Assembly (NCBI GenBank): GCA_013044365.1
Contig: JABEUP010000016.1
Span: forward strand, 1 to 17,966
DNA from: Acidimicrobiaceae bacterium
GTDB taxonomy: Bacteria; Actinomycetota; Acidimicrobiia; Acidimicrobiales; Acidimicrobiaceae
Reading direction: 5' to 3'
Length of the DNA stretch: 17,966 bases
Under the pieces are notes generated by a model. The model ran no database searches. It worked only from the letters and a program-made list of their open reading frames with translations, and had not been told where the DNA came from. A program made the translations under genes and the position numbers. Below are positions 1 through 6,154 of this stretch, piece after piece (position 1 is the first letter of the stretch; every line of letters begins with the position of its first letter).

Positions 1-1
1 T

Positions 2-919
2 GGATTCCGTCTCGGTATAACTACCGATTGGAAGTCTCGATGGTTTGACGACCGCACCTATCAGGATTCAGTGATACAGGACTGGAAAATCAGGAATTTC
101 CTTGGAACTGAGCTTGAGTCGGCCGCAGTCTCAAGGATCGAAGTGGAGAGAACCAGAGATCGTCTAAAGGTTGATATTCATACGGCCCGCCCAGGAATTG
201 TGATCGGGCGCAAGGGCGCTGAAGCCGAAAGATTGAGAGCAAAGCTGGTAGAGATCACGGGAAATGTTAAAGTGCAGCTCAATATCCAGGAGATCAAGCA
301 GCCTGAACTAGACGCAGCTCTAGTTGCACAAGGTATAGCCGACCAGCTTTCGCGCAGGGTTAGCTTCCGCCGCGCAATGAAGCGTGCTATCCAATCGGTT
401 GAGAAGGCTGGCGGTCAGGGTGTTAAGGTGCAGTGCTCGGGTCGTCTTGGTGGGGCTGAAATGTCCCGCAAGGAGCAGTATCGCGAAGGCCGCGTTCCTC
501 TCCACACTCTTAGGGCCGACATAGATTATGGTTTCCGCGAGGCCCGTACCACCTTCGGCCGCATAGGGGTCAAGGTTTGGATTTACAAGGGCGATATCCT
601 TCCATACAAGGTTTCTACGAACGAGCCGACGGCAAAGGAGATCCCAATTGCAGATGTTTCCACTAAGCCGAAGCGTGTTATAAGTGCTGGCGGTGGGCGT
701 CGTCGTCCCGAGCAGGGGGATCCTGGCTCAGCTACTCCTGTCGCTGTGGAGATAACAGAGACTGAACCAACCAAGGTTATCGAGGATCTGGAGAGTCCAA
801 AGAAAGTCACACCAGGCAATGATGATCTAGAGGAATTGCTTGCAGAAGAGGAAGACATTGAGCGTCGCACCCGCGACGGACATCATGAGGCGCCTCACTT
901 CAAGCGGGAGGTTGACTAA
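2..919 (+). CDS. rpsC: 30S ribosomal protein S3, 5' end cut by the window
   Basis: S3 lies at the mRNA entry side of the 30S head. The reading frame is open from base 2; its first in-window residues (GFRLGITTDWKSRWF) match residue 9 onward of S3, so about eight codons lie outside the window. The GTG at 71 is an internal valine, not the start. The KH motif GIVIGRKG is encoded near 194-217, and SGRLGGAE and REGRVPLHTLRADIDY of the C-terminal domain follow. The conserved core ends near base 610; about 100 further residues form a charged tail, basic first and then acidic (DDLEELLAEEEDIERR). The full protein would be about 313 residues, long for this family. rplP starts 2 bases after the stop. The identity is certain; the role of the tail is unknown. 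Confidence 0.97.
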   Translation, partial: GFRLGITTDWKSRWFDDRTYQDSVIQDWKIRNFLGTELESAAVSRIEVERTRDRLKVDIHTARPGIVIGRKGAEAERLRAKLVEITGNVKVQLNIQEIKQPELDAALVAQGIADQLSRRVSFRRAMKRAIQSVEKAGGQGVKVQCSGRLGGAEMSRKEQYREGRVPLHTLRADIDYGFREARTTFGRIGVKVWIYKGDILPYKVSTNEPTAKEIPIADVSTKPKRVISAGGGRRRPEQGDPGSATPVAVEITETEPTKVIEDLESPKKVTPGNDDLEELLAEEEDIERRTRDGHHEAPHFKREVD

Positions 920-921
920 AC

Positions 922-1356
922 ATGTTGATGCCGAAAAAGGTTAAACACCGCAAGGTGCAGCGCGGACGGCGGTCCGGTCTTTCCAAGGGTGGCAATGAGC
1001 TGAACTTTGGTAACTACGGTGTCCAAGCGCTGGAGGCTTGCTGGCTGACAGCCCGCCAGATAGAGGCTGCCCGTATCGCAATGACGCGTCACGTGCGCAG
1101 AGGTGGGAAGGTGTGGATCCGGGTGTTTCCGGATAAGCCCGTCACTCAGAAGCCGGCTGAGACCAGAATGGGTTCCGGCAAGGGTAACCCGGAGTTTTGG
1201 GTTGCGGTTGTCAAGCCAGGGCGGATTTTGTTCGAACTCGATGGCGTACCAGAGGATTTGGCACGAGCAGCTATGGAGAAGGCAATCCAGAAGCTGCCTA
1301 TCAAGGCGCGTTTTATTGTCAAGGAGTACGCAGTTTTGGATGGAGGTGAGAAGTAA
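922..1356 (+). CDS. rplP: 50S ribosomal protein L16
   Basis: L16 binds 23S rRNA near the peptidyl transferase centre and the A-site tRNA elbow. The 144-residue product starts MLMPKKVKHRKVQRGR, the usual L16 opening (ML-x-P-x-x-x-K-x-R), so the ATG at 922 is chosen over the ATG at 928. Further hallmarks are the GKVWIRVFPDKPVT and MGSGKGNPEFWVAVV stretches in the middle. It sits 2 bases after rpsC, and its TAA shares one base with the rpmC ATG (TAATG), which suggests translational coupling. Length is within the family range. Confidence 0.98.
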   Translation: MLMPKKVKHRKVQRGRRSGLSKGGNELNFGNYGVQALEACWLTARQIEAARIAMTRHVRRGGKVWIRVFPDKPVTQKPAETRMGSGKGNPEFWVAVVKPGRILFELDGVPEDLARAAMEKAIQKLPIKARFIVKEYAVLDGGEK

Positions 1357-1571
1357 TGGCTAAGGCGGCAGAACTTAGAGCTCTGGACCCGGATGAGTTG
1401 GTGACCAAACTGTCCGATGCCGAGACAGAGCTTTTCAACCTTCGTTTCCAGGTGGCCACTTCCCAGTTGTCAAACGTGGCCAGGATTCGCACATTGAAGC
1501 GTGAGATAGCCAGGATCCGAACTCTTCTTAGGCAGAATGAGCTTGGGATCGCTGAGGATGGTGACAGGTGA
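1356..1571 (+). CDS. rpmC: 50S ribosomal protein L29
   Basis: L29 is a small two-helix protein near the polypeptide exit tunnel, where nascent-chain factors dock in bacteria generally. The 71-residue product has the family pattern: an N-terminal helix (DPDELVTKLSDAETELFNLRFQ), the ATSQLSN turn, then a basic helix (ARIRTLKREIARIRTLL). The ATG overlaps the rplP stop by one base and lies behind a GGAGGTGAG Shine-Dalgarno site at 1342-1350. The C-terminus has a short acidic tail (GIAEDGDR). The stop overlaps the start of rpsQ. Confidence 0.96.
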   Translation: MAKAAELRALDPDELVTKLSDAETELFNLRFQVATSQLSNVARIRTLKREIARIRTLLRQNELGIAEDGDR

Positions 1572-1861
1572 TGAGCGGATCAGAGAGCATAGAAATGGAA
1601 GAATCAACTCGACCTAATCGTCGGAAGTTTCGCGAGGGGACCGTTATTTCGTCTTCGATGGACAAGACGCTTGTCGTTGTAATCATTGAAAGAGTGCGGC
1701 ACCCTCGGTACAAAAAGACAGTTCAGCGCACCAAGAAGCTGTATGTCCACGATGCCAACAACGAGGCAGGTATTGGCGACAGCGTTAGGGTTGCAGAAAC
1801 CCGTCCCCTTTCTAAGCTGAAGCGTTGGCGGCTCGTGGAGATTTTGGAGCGTGCAAGGTGA
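1571..1861 (+). CDS. rpsQ: 30S ribosomal protein S17
   Basis: S17 is an OB-fold primary 16S rRNA-binding protein of the 30S body. The OB-fold core is clear: REGTVISSSMDKTLVVVI, then HPRYKKTVQRTKKLYVHD and VRVAETRPLSKLKRW. About 18 residues precede the core (SGSESIEMEESTRPNRRK), a longer and more acidic lead than in most S17 proteins. The ATG at 1571 overlaps the rpmC TGA by one base (TGATG). A GTG at 1568 directly before it and an ATG at 1601 are alternatives, so the exact start is less sure than the identity. The end overlaps rplN by 4 bases. Confidence 0.95.
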   Translation: MSGSESIEMEESTRPNRRKFREGTVISSSMDKTLVVVIIERVRHPRYKKTVQRTKKLYVHDANNEAGIGDSVRVAETRPLSKLKRWRLVEILERAR

Positions 1862-2226
1862 TTCAGCAAGAGACGAGATTGAAGGTTGCCGATAACTCTG
1901 GCGCACGAGAGGTGCTTTGCATCAAGGTGCTGGGCGGCTCCCGCCGACGTTATGCGTCTATTGGCGACATTATTGTTGGTACGGTCAAAGATGCCATTCC
2001 AGGTGCGGCGGTAAAAAAAGGTGATGTTGTTAAGTGCGTCGTTGTGCGCACAGCCAAAGAGCGTCGTAGGGGCGATGGTTCCTATATCCGGTTCGACGAG
2101 AATGCCGCCGTTCTGATTAATGACGCCAAACAACCCAGAGGGACACGCATTTTCGGCCCGGTGGGTCGTGAACTGCGCGACAAGCAGTTCATGAGAATTA
2201 TTTCGCTTGCACCGGAGGTGATTTAG
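1858..2226 (+). CDS. rplN: 50S ribosomal protein L14, GTG start
   Basis: L14 lies at the subunit interface and forms intersubunit bridges with 16S rRNA. The open frame extends upstream, but the true start is the GTG at 1858: it gives the canonical opening (M)IQQETRLKVADNSGARE and the standard length of 122 residues. It overlaps the rpsQ stop in GTGA, with a GGAG Shine-Dalgarno core at 1846-1849. Other hallmarks are GDIIVGTVKDAIPG, KKGDVVKCVVVRT and the C-terminal GTRIFGPVGRELR. A longer call from 1825 would add residues translated out of rpsQ and is rejected. The stop abuts rplX. Confidence 0.97.
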   Translation: MIQQETRLKVADNSGAREVLCIKVLGGSRRRYASIGDIIVGTVKDAIPGAAVKKGDVVKCVVVRTAKERRRGDGSYIRFDENAAVLINDAKQPRGTRIFGPVGRELRDKQFMRIISLAPEVI

Positions 2227-2532
2227 TTGCGGCTTCGCAAGGGTGACAAGGTAAAGGTTCTGTCCGGCAAGGATGTTGGCAAGGTGGGTGAGATAATCAC
2301 GGTTTTGCCAAAGGACAACAAAGTCATTGTCGAGGGTGTGAACTCTGTTCGCAAACACCAGCGTCCCACAAAGGCGATGCAAAATGGAGGAATCCTGGAC
2401 AAGCTCATGCCGATTCAGGTTTCCAATGTAGCTCTGGTATGTCCCAAGTGTGGAGTGACACGGGTTGCTTACAAGATCGAGGAGTCCGGTGTGAAGAATC
2501 GGGTTTGCCCCAAATGCGGAGGTGATCTGTAA
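2227..2532 (+). CDS. rplX: 50S ribosomal protein L24, zinc-ribbon type, TTG start
   Basis: L24 is an early-assembly protein that binds the 5' end of 23S rRNA. The 101-residue product has the KOW motif (GDKVKVLSGKDVGKVGEIITV, residues 6-26) and the VNSVRKHQRPT stretch. The C-terminus holds two CPKC pairs (Cys72/75 and Cys94/97), a probable four-cysteine zinc ribbon that many L24 proteins lack. The start is TTG at 2227, directly after the rplN stop, and is supported by a near-perfect Shine-Dalgarno sequence GGAGGTGAT at 2214-2222. The stop overlaps the rplE ATG by one base. Confidence 0.97.
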   Translation: MRLRKGDKVKVLSGKDVGKVGEIITVLPKDNKVIVEGVNSVRKHQRPTKAMQNGGILDKLMPIQVSNVALVCPKCGVTRVAYKIEESGVKNRVCPKCGGDL

Positions 2533-3098
2533 TGGCATCGCAAACAATAGAGAAGCCCCGGCTTAAGGCGAAGTTTGACGAAGAGATTCGCGGACAGCTA
2601 AAGGATTCTTTGGGTCTGGCAAATATCATGCAAGTTCCCAGGCTTGAAAAGATCGTGCTCAACATTGGTGTTGGGCGGGCACTTCAACAGGCGTCACAGC
2701 TTGAAGGTGCTCTCAGGGATCTCGAGATAGTAACAGGTCAGAAGCCAATCATAACTCGCGCTCGTAAGTCGGTTGCCGCTTTCAAGCTGCGAGAGGGAAA
2801 TGCCATTGGCGCAAAGGTCACGCTTAGAGGTGATCGTATGTGGGAGTTTTTTGACCGCCTTGTAAGTATTTCAATCCCAAGAATCAGAGACTTTCGAGGG
2901 TTGAATCCAAAGTCGTTCGACGGAAAAGGTAACTACACCTTTGGTGTTACCGAGCAGTTGATTTTCGCGGAAATCGACTATGACAAGGTTGACTCTGTGC
3001 GCGGCATGGATATAACAATCGTGACCTCAGCGGAGACAGATGATGCCGGTCGGGCTCTTCTGAGTGCATTTGGTTTCCCATTTAAGCGGGAAGGGTAG
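2532..3098 (+). CDS. rplE: 50S ribosomal protein L5
   Basis: L5 binds 5S rRNA and places it in the central protuberance, and it contacts P-site tRNA. The 188-residue product shows the family landmarks: NIMQVPRLEKIVLNIGVG, TGQKPIITRARKSVAAFKLR, GAKVTLRGDRMWEFFDRLV, DFRGLNPKSFDGKGNYTFGV, and the terminal FGFPFKREG that is typical of actinobacterial L5. The ATG shares one base with the rplX stop (TAATG) and has a GGAGGTGAT Shine-Dalgarno site at 2519-2527. The gene order L14-L24-L5-S14 is the standard spc order. Confidence 0.98.
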   Translation: MASQTIEKPRLKAKFDEEIRGQLKDSLGLANIMQVPRLEKIVLNIGVGRALQQASQLEGALRDLEIVTGQKPIITRARKSVAAFKLREGNAIGAKVTLRGDRMWEFFDRLVSISIPRIRDFRGLNPKSFDGKGNYTFGVTEQLIFAEIDYDKVDSVRGMDITIVTSAETDDAGRALLSAFGFPFKREG

Positions 3099-3108
3099 CG
3101 GGAGCGTC

Positions 3109-3294
3109 ATGGCCAAAAAGGCATTGATTAATAAGCAACAAGCGACACCTAAATTCAAGGTACGTGCCTACACCAGGTGTAGGCGTTGTGGTCGTCCCCA
3201 TTCGGTATTTCGCAAGTTTGGACTTTGCAGGATTTGTTTACGAGTTATGGTGCACCAGGGCGAGATCCCCGGTGTTACCAAGTCGAGCTGGTAG
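3109..3294 (+). CDS. rpsZ: 30S ribosomal protein S14, zinc-binding short type (S14Z)
   Basis: S14 is a 30S head protein needed late in assembly. The product is the 61-residue short form with four zinc ligands, Cys24-x2-Cys27 and Cys40-x2-Cys43, within RCRRCGRPHSVFRKFGLCRIC. The frame is open further upstream (ATG at 3064), but those residues lie inside rplE; MAKKALINKQ at 3109 is the family start, preceded by a GCGGGAG Shine-Dalgarno site. Many actinobacteria also carry a longer zinc-free S14 paralogue elsewhere, often under Zur control; that cannot be seen here. The spacing to rplE is 10 bases. Confidence 0.97.
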   Translation: MAKKALINKQQATPKFKVRAYTRCRRCGRPHSVFRKFGLCRICLRVMVHQGEIPGVTKSSW

Positions 3295-3309
3295 AAGGAG
3301 GGTAATAGC

Positions 3310-3714
3310 ATGACAATGACAGATCCGATAGCGGACATGCTGACCCGTATTCGTAACGGGAACGTGGCGATGCACGATACCATTCGTATGCCTGGCTCGA
3401 ATCTGAGAGAGGCACTTGCGGGCATTCTCGCCCGTGAGGGGTTCATCTCTGGCTACGAGGTGGTAGATGTTCCAGGAAAGCCCGGGAAAATGCTTCAAAT
3501 CGAAATGAAGTATTCGAATGACCGAGCCAGGACGATCTCTGGCATCCAGAGGGTGTCGAAGCCAGGTTTGCGCGTTTACTCGCGGGCTGATTCGATTCCA
3601 CGCGTTCTTGGGGGCATGGGTGTGGCAGTTCTATCGACTTCCAAGGGTTTGATGACCGATGCAGAGGCACGCCGCAACAGAATCGGCGGCGAAGTGCTCT
3701 GTTATGTCTGGTAG
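3310..3714 (+). CDS. rpsH: 30S ribosomal protein S8
   Basis: S8 is a primary 16S rRNA-binding protein of the 30S central domain; in Escherichia coli it also represses the spc operon by binding its mRNA. The 134-residue product shows MTDPIADMLTRIRNG at the start, SKPGLRVYSRADSIPRVLGG and the conserved end STSKGLMTDAEARRNRIGGEVLCYVW-type sequence. The start at 3310 has a strong GAAGGAGGG Shine-Dalgarno site at 3295-3303. Whether S8 autoregulates here cannot be decided; I did not identify a copy of its 16S target in the nearby spacers. Confidence 0.97.
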   Translation: MTMTDPIADMLTRIRNGNVAMHDTIRMPGSNLREALAGILAREGFISGYEVVDVPGKPGKMLQIEMKYSNDRARTISGIQRVSKPGLRVYSRADSIPRVLGGMGVAVLSTSKGLMTDAEARRNRIGGEVLCYVW

Positions 3715-3739
3715 CGGGTTCTAGGACAAAGGAAAGACT

Positions 3740-4279
3740 ATGTCTCGTATTGGAAAAGTTCCGGTTCAGGTTCCTGCAGGAGTAAATATTGAGATTTCTG
3801 GCAGCACGGTGACCGTGCGGGGACCGAGGGGTGTACTTGAGCGTACCTTCCCGTCGGAGATCTCGATTAGACAAGATGGCGAGACAATCGTGGTCGAGCG
3901 TCCTAATGATGAGAGGCGTAACCGTGCACTGCACGGGCTTTCAAGGACTCTGGTTTCGAACATGGTTGTCGGAGTGACGGCTGGATTTAATAAGGATCTG
4001 GAAATTGTTGGTGTTGGATACCGGGCGGTGGCCAAGTCTCCAACTGAACTTGAGCTTGCTCTGGGATTTTCGCACCCAGTTATCGTTCCGGCTCCAACTG
4101 GCGTAACTTTTGAGACGCCGCAACCGACAAGGATCAGCGTTAAGGGAATCGACAAGGAACTTGTTGGTCAAGTAGCAGCAAATATTCGTAAGATTCGCAA
4201 GCCTGAGCCCTACAAGGGTAAAGGAGTCCGCTATTCCGGTGAGAAAGTGCTCCGCAAGGCTGGTAAGTCGGGCAAGTAG
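3740..4279 (+). CDS. rplF: 50S ribosomal protein L6
   Basis: L6 lies near the sarcin-ricin loop and the factor-binding site of the 50S subunit. The 179-residue product has the two-repeat L6 architecture: an N-terminal half starting MSRIGKVPVQVPAGV with TVTVRGPRGVLERTF, and a C-terminal half ending in the signature GIDKELVGQVAANIRKI followed by RKPEPYKGKGVRY at about residues 135-164. An AAAGGAAAG Shine-Dalgarno site precedes the ATG. The length equals that of typical L6. The gap to rplR is 77 bases, the longest inside this cluster. Confidence 0.98.
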   Translation: MSRIGKVPVQVPAGVNIEISGSTVTVRGPRGVLERTFPSEISIRQDGETIVVERPNDERRNRALHGLSRTLVSNMVVGVTAGFNKDLEIVGVGYRAVAKSPTELELALGFSHPVIVPAPTGVTFETPQPTRISVKGIDKELVGQVAANIRKIRKPEPYKGKGVRYSGEKVLRKAGKSGK

Positions 4280-4356
4280 CTGTTGCCGGTCATATCTAGT
4301 CAGATTGACCTGTATGGTTTGCCCGCCTGTTTATGGTATTGGAAGGAAAGTTTTAG

Positions 4357-4722
4357 ATGTCGACGACAACACATAGCTCACAGGCGCTCCGCCAGAAGCG
4401 CCACGCCAGAGTTCGCAAGCTTGTGGTGGGTTCATCAGAGCGGCCACGACTGGCGGTATTCCGATCCAACAAGCACATCGTGGCGCAATTGATTGATGAT
4501 TCCGCCAGTAAGACGCTGGCCTCAGCCTCAACCGTTGAGGGAGAGTTCAAAGGTAAGGCCACCGGCAATAGCGATGCAGCCCGCAAAGTGGGAGAGGTAT
4601 TGGCTTCCCGGGCAAAGGAAAAGGGAATTTCTGTGGTTGTATTCGACCGAGGCGGATTCAAGTATCACGGCAGAGTCGCTGCGCTTGCAGACGGGGCTCG
4701 AGCCGGCGGATTGGAGTTCTAG
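4357..4722 (+). CDS. rplR: 50S ribosomal protein L18
   Basis: L18 binds 5S rRNA with L5 in the central protuberance. The 121-residue product has the basic N-terminus (RQKRHARVRKLVVGSSERPR), the LAVFRSNKHIVAQLIDD core, and the conserved end VVFDRGGFKYHGRVAALADGAR. The ATG at 4357 follows a GGAAGGAAAG Shine-Dalgarno site at 4341-4350. rpsE begins 2 bases after the stop. Confidence 0.97.
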   Translation: MSTTTHSSQALRQKRHARVRKLVVGSSERPRLAVFRSNKHIVAQLIDDSASKTLASASTVEGEFKGKATGNSDAARKVGEVLASRAKEKGISVVVFDRGGFKYHGRVAALADGARAGGLEF

Positions 4723-4724
4723 AA

Positions 4725-5273
4725 ATGGCTGATACTGGATACGAAGAGCGCACGATAAAGGTTAACCGTGTCGCCAAAGTGGTAAAAGGTGGAAGACGCT
4801 TTTCATTTACCGCACTGATGGTTATCGGTGACGGTAATGGAAAGGTAGGCCTCGGCTATGGCAAGGCAAAGGAAGCTGGCCTGGCTGTCCAAAAGGGTAT
4901 CGAGGAGGCTAAAAAGAATCTCTTTGACGTGCCCTTGGCTGGTACCACCATTACCCACCCGACAATTGGCCGGGCCGGGGCTGGAAGGGTTATGTTAAAG
5001 CCAGCCGCCCCTGGTACCGGGGTCATAGCCGGTGGTGCTGCCAGAGCAATCTTGGAGATGGCTGGTATCCACGATATTTTGGCCAAGAGCCTTGGTTCAT
5101 CAAACGGAATCAACGTGGCTCATGCGACGATAGCGGGTCTTAAGGGTCTCAAGAGACCAGATGAGATCGCCGCACTTAGGGGCAAGGCAGCGGAGGAGAT
5201 TGTTCCTCATGGAATTTTGAATGCTTATAACGAGTCTCAGAAGTCCCGTGGTCAGAAAGGGGAGGTTGGATAA
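4725..5273 (+). CDS. rpsE: 30S ribosomal protein S5
   Basis: S5 lies at the mRNA entry channel and contributes to decoding accuracy. The 182-residue product shows the N-terminal double-stranded-RNA-binding-like domain (VAKVVKGGRRFSFTALMVIG, then GNGKVGLGYGKAKE) and the C-terminal domain (APGTGVIAGGAARAILEMAG, SLGSSNGINVAHATI). It starts 2 bases after rplR, with the Shine-Dalgarno pairing region (GGATTGGAG) inside the end of rplR. Its TAA shares one base with the rpmD ATG. Confidence 0.98.
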   Translation: MADTGYEERTIKVNRVAKVVKGGRRFSFTALMVIGDGNGKVGLGYGKAKEAGLAVQKGIEEAKKNLFDVPLAGTTITHPTIGRAGAGRVMLKPAAPGTGVIAGGAARAILEMAGIHDILAKSLGSSNGINVAHATIAGLKGLKRPDEIAALRGKAAEEIVPHGILNAYNESQKSRGQKGEVG

Positions 5274-5470
5274 TGTCTGATAATCAGTTGATTGTACGAC
5301 AGATACGTTCGTCCATTGGGACCAAACCAAAGCATCGCGGTACCCTAAGGGCGCTCGGACTTGGCCGCATTGGCAAGACCCGCATCCATGCTGACCGCCC
5401 CGAGATACGGGGCATGATAGCGAAGGTTAGCCACTTGGTATCAGTCGAGGAAAAAGAGGCGCAAGTATGA
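5273..5470 (+). CDS. rpmD: 50S ribosomal protein L30
   Basis: L30 is a small protein on the solvent side of the 50S subunit, absent from some bacterial phyla. The 65-residue product has the family pattern: LIVRQIRSSIGTKPKHRGTL, LGLGRIGKTRIHADRPEIRG and MIAKVSHLVSVEE. The start overlaps the rpsE stop (TAATG) behind a GGGGAGG Shine-Dalgarno site. The end overlaps rplO by 4 bases (ATGA). Position between S5 and L15 is the standard one. Confidence 0.96.
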   Translation: MSDNQLIVRQIRSSIGTKPKHRGTLRALGLGRIGKTRIHADRPEIRGMIAKVSHLVSVEEKEAQV

Positions 5471-5967
5471 TTAAGCTGCATGATTTGGCTCCCGCTGCCG
5501 GTGCAACCAAGCGTGAGAAGCGTGTAGGTAGAGGTACCGCGGGTAGGGGCGGAAAGACCGCCGGTAGGGGTACGAAGGGTCAGGGAGCGCGTGATACGAT
5601 TCCAGCAGGTTTCGAAGGTGGCCAGCTTCCTTTAGTACGACGTATACCAAAGCTCAAAGGTTTCAAGAACCCTTTCCGGGTTGAATACAACGTTGTCAAC
5701 CTTGATGATATCGAAACCCTGGCCTCTCAGGGCGATGTCGTAATCGATGTCGAAGTTCTAAAGTCGTATGGCCTCGTCTCTAAAAAAGGACTAGTGAAGG
5801 TATTGGGTAGCGGTAATCTCAAGACCGGTGTAACTGTTTCTGCACATGCCTTTTCAGAATCGGCCCGGTCGGCTATTATTGAAAAAGGCGGGTCGGTCAT
5901 AAAGCTGGATCTGCCGTTTGGAAATGGGCGGCCACCAGCAAAAGGCAACGCGATTACTAACAGGTAG
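5467..5967 (+). CDS. rplO: 50S ribosomal protein L15
   Basis: L15 is a late-assembly 50S protein with a long rRNA-penetrating N-terminal extension. The 166-residue product has the Gly/Arg-rich N-terminus (KRVGRGTAGRGGKTAGRGTK), then GFEGGQLPLVRRIPKLKGFKN, and a C-terminal globular domain ending in SVIKLDLPFGNGR-type sequence. The ATG overlaps the rpmD TGA by 4 bases. An intrinsic terminator follows about 20 bases after the stop, so this is probably the last gene of the first transcription unit. Confidence 0.98.
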   Translation: MIKLHDLAPAAGATKREKRVGRGTAGRGGKTAGRGTKGQGARDTIPAGFEGGQLPLVRRIPKLKGFKNPFRVEYNVVNLDDIETLASQGDVVIDVEVLKSYGLVSKKGLVKVLGSGNLKTGVTVSAHAFSESARSAIIEKGGSVIKLDLPFGNGRPPAKGNAITNR

Positions 5968-5986
5968 TGCAGGCTTGGTAAGCGAG

Positions 5987-6022
5987 CAGGTGGTCGGTTG
6001 CGTCCTGGCCACCTGTTTTTTT
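5987..6022 (+). terminator. Intrinsic terminator after rplO
   Basis: CAGGTGG (5987-5993) pairs perfectly with CCACCTG (6009-6015). Inside the 15-base loop, GG at 5996-5997 can also pair with CC at 6004-6005. Seven T residues (6016-6022) follow at once. This is a textbook Rho-independent terminator and separates the ribosomal spc genes from secY. Confidence 0.85.
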
Positions 6023-6060
6023 GTTCAAAACGTTAACCTGTATTCGAATTTTGTTCATTG

Positions 6061-6090
6061 TTGAACTAGTGTGAACGAAAGCTTAAGTAT
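6061..6090 (+). promoter_or_regulatory. Weak promoter candidate upstream of secY
   Basis: Because a terminator precedes secY, a promoter is expected in 6023-6154. The best match I see is TTGAAC (6061-6066) as the -35 box with AAGTAT (6085-6090) as a poor -10 box, 18 bases apart. The -10 box matches the consensus badly, so the exact site is uncertain. The rest of the spacer contains no gene. Confidence 0.25.
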
Positions 6091-6154
6091 TAAAACAGGC
6101 CGTTGGGAGCAAATCTCAATAGGCGCCCCGGAAATATGAACTGGCGGTTATTTT

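Noticed and set aside
71..73. GTG at 71 as the start of rpsC.
   Set aside because: The frame is open to the window edge and the upstream residues match S3 from residue 9, so the gene starts outside the window.
1825..1857. Upstream start for rplN at 1825.
   Set aside because: It would add 11 residues read from within rpsQ; the GTG at 1858 gives the canonical L14 N-terminus and length.
1723..2547. A 274-residue minus-strand open frame opposite rpsQ-rplN-rplX.
   Set aside because: It lies wholly antisense to three certain ribosomal protein genes and shows no protein family; its length is a by-product of their codon use.
3443..3934. A 163-residue minus-strand open frame opposite rpsH and rplF.
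   Set aside because: Antisense shadow of conserved genes with no independent support.
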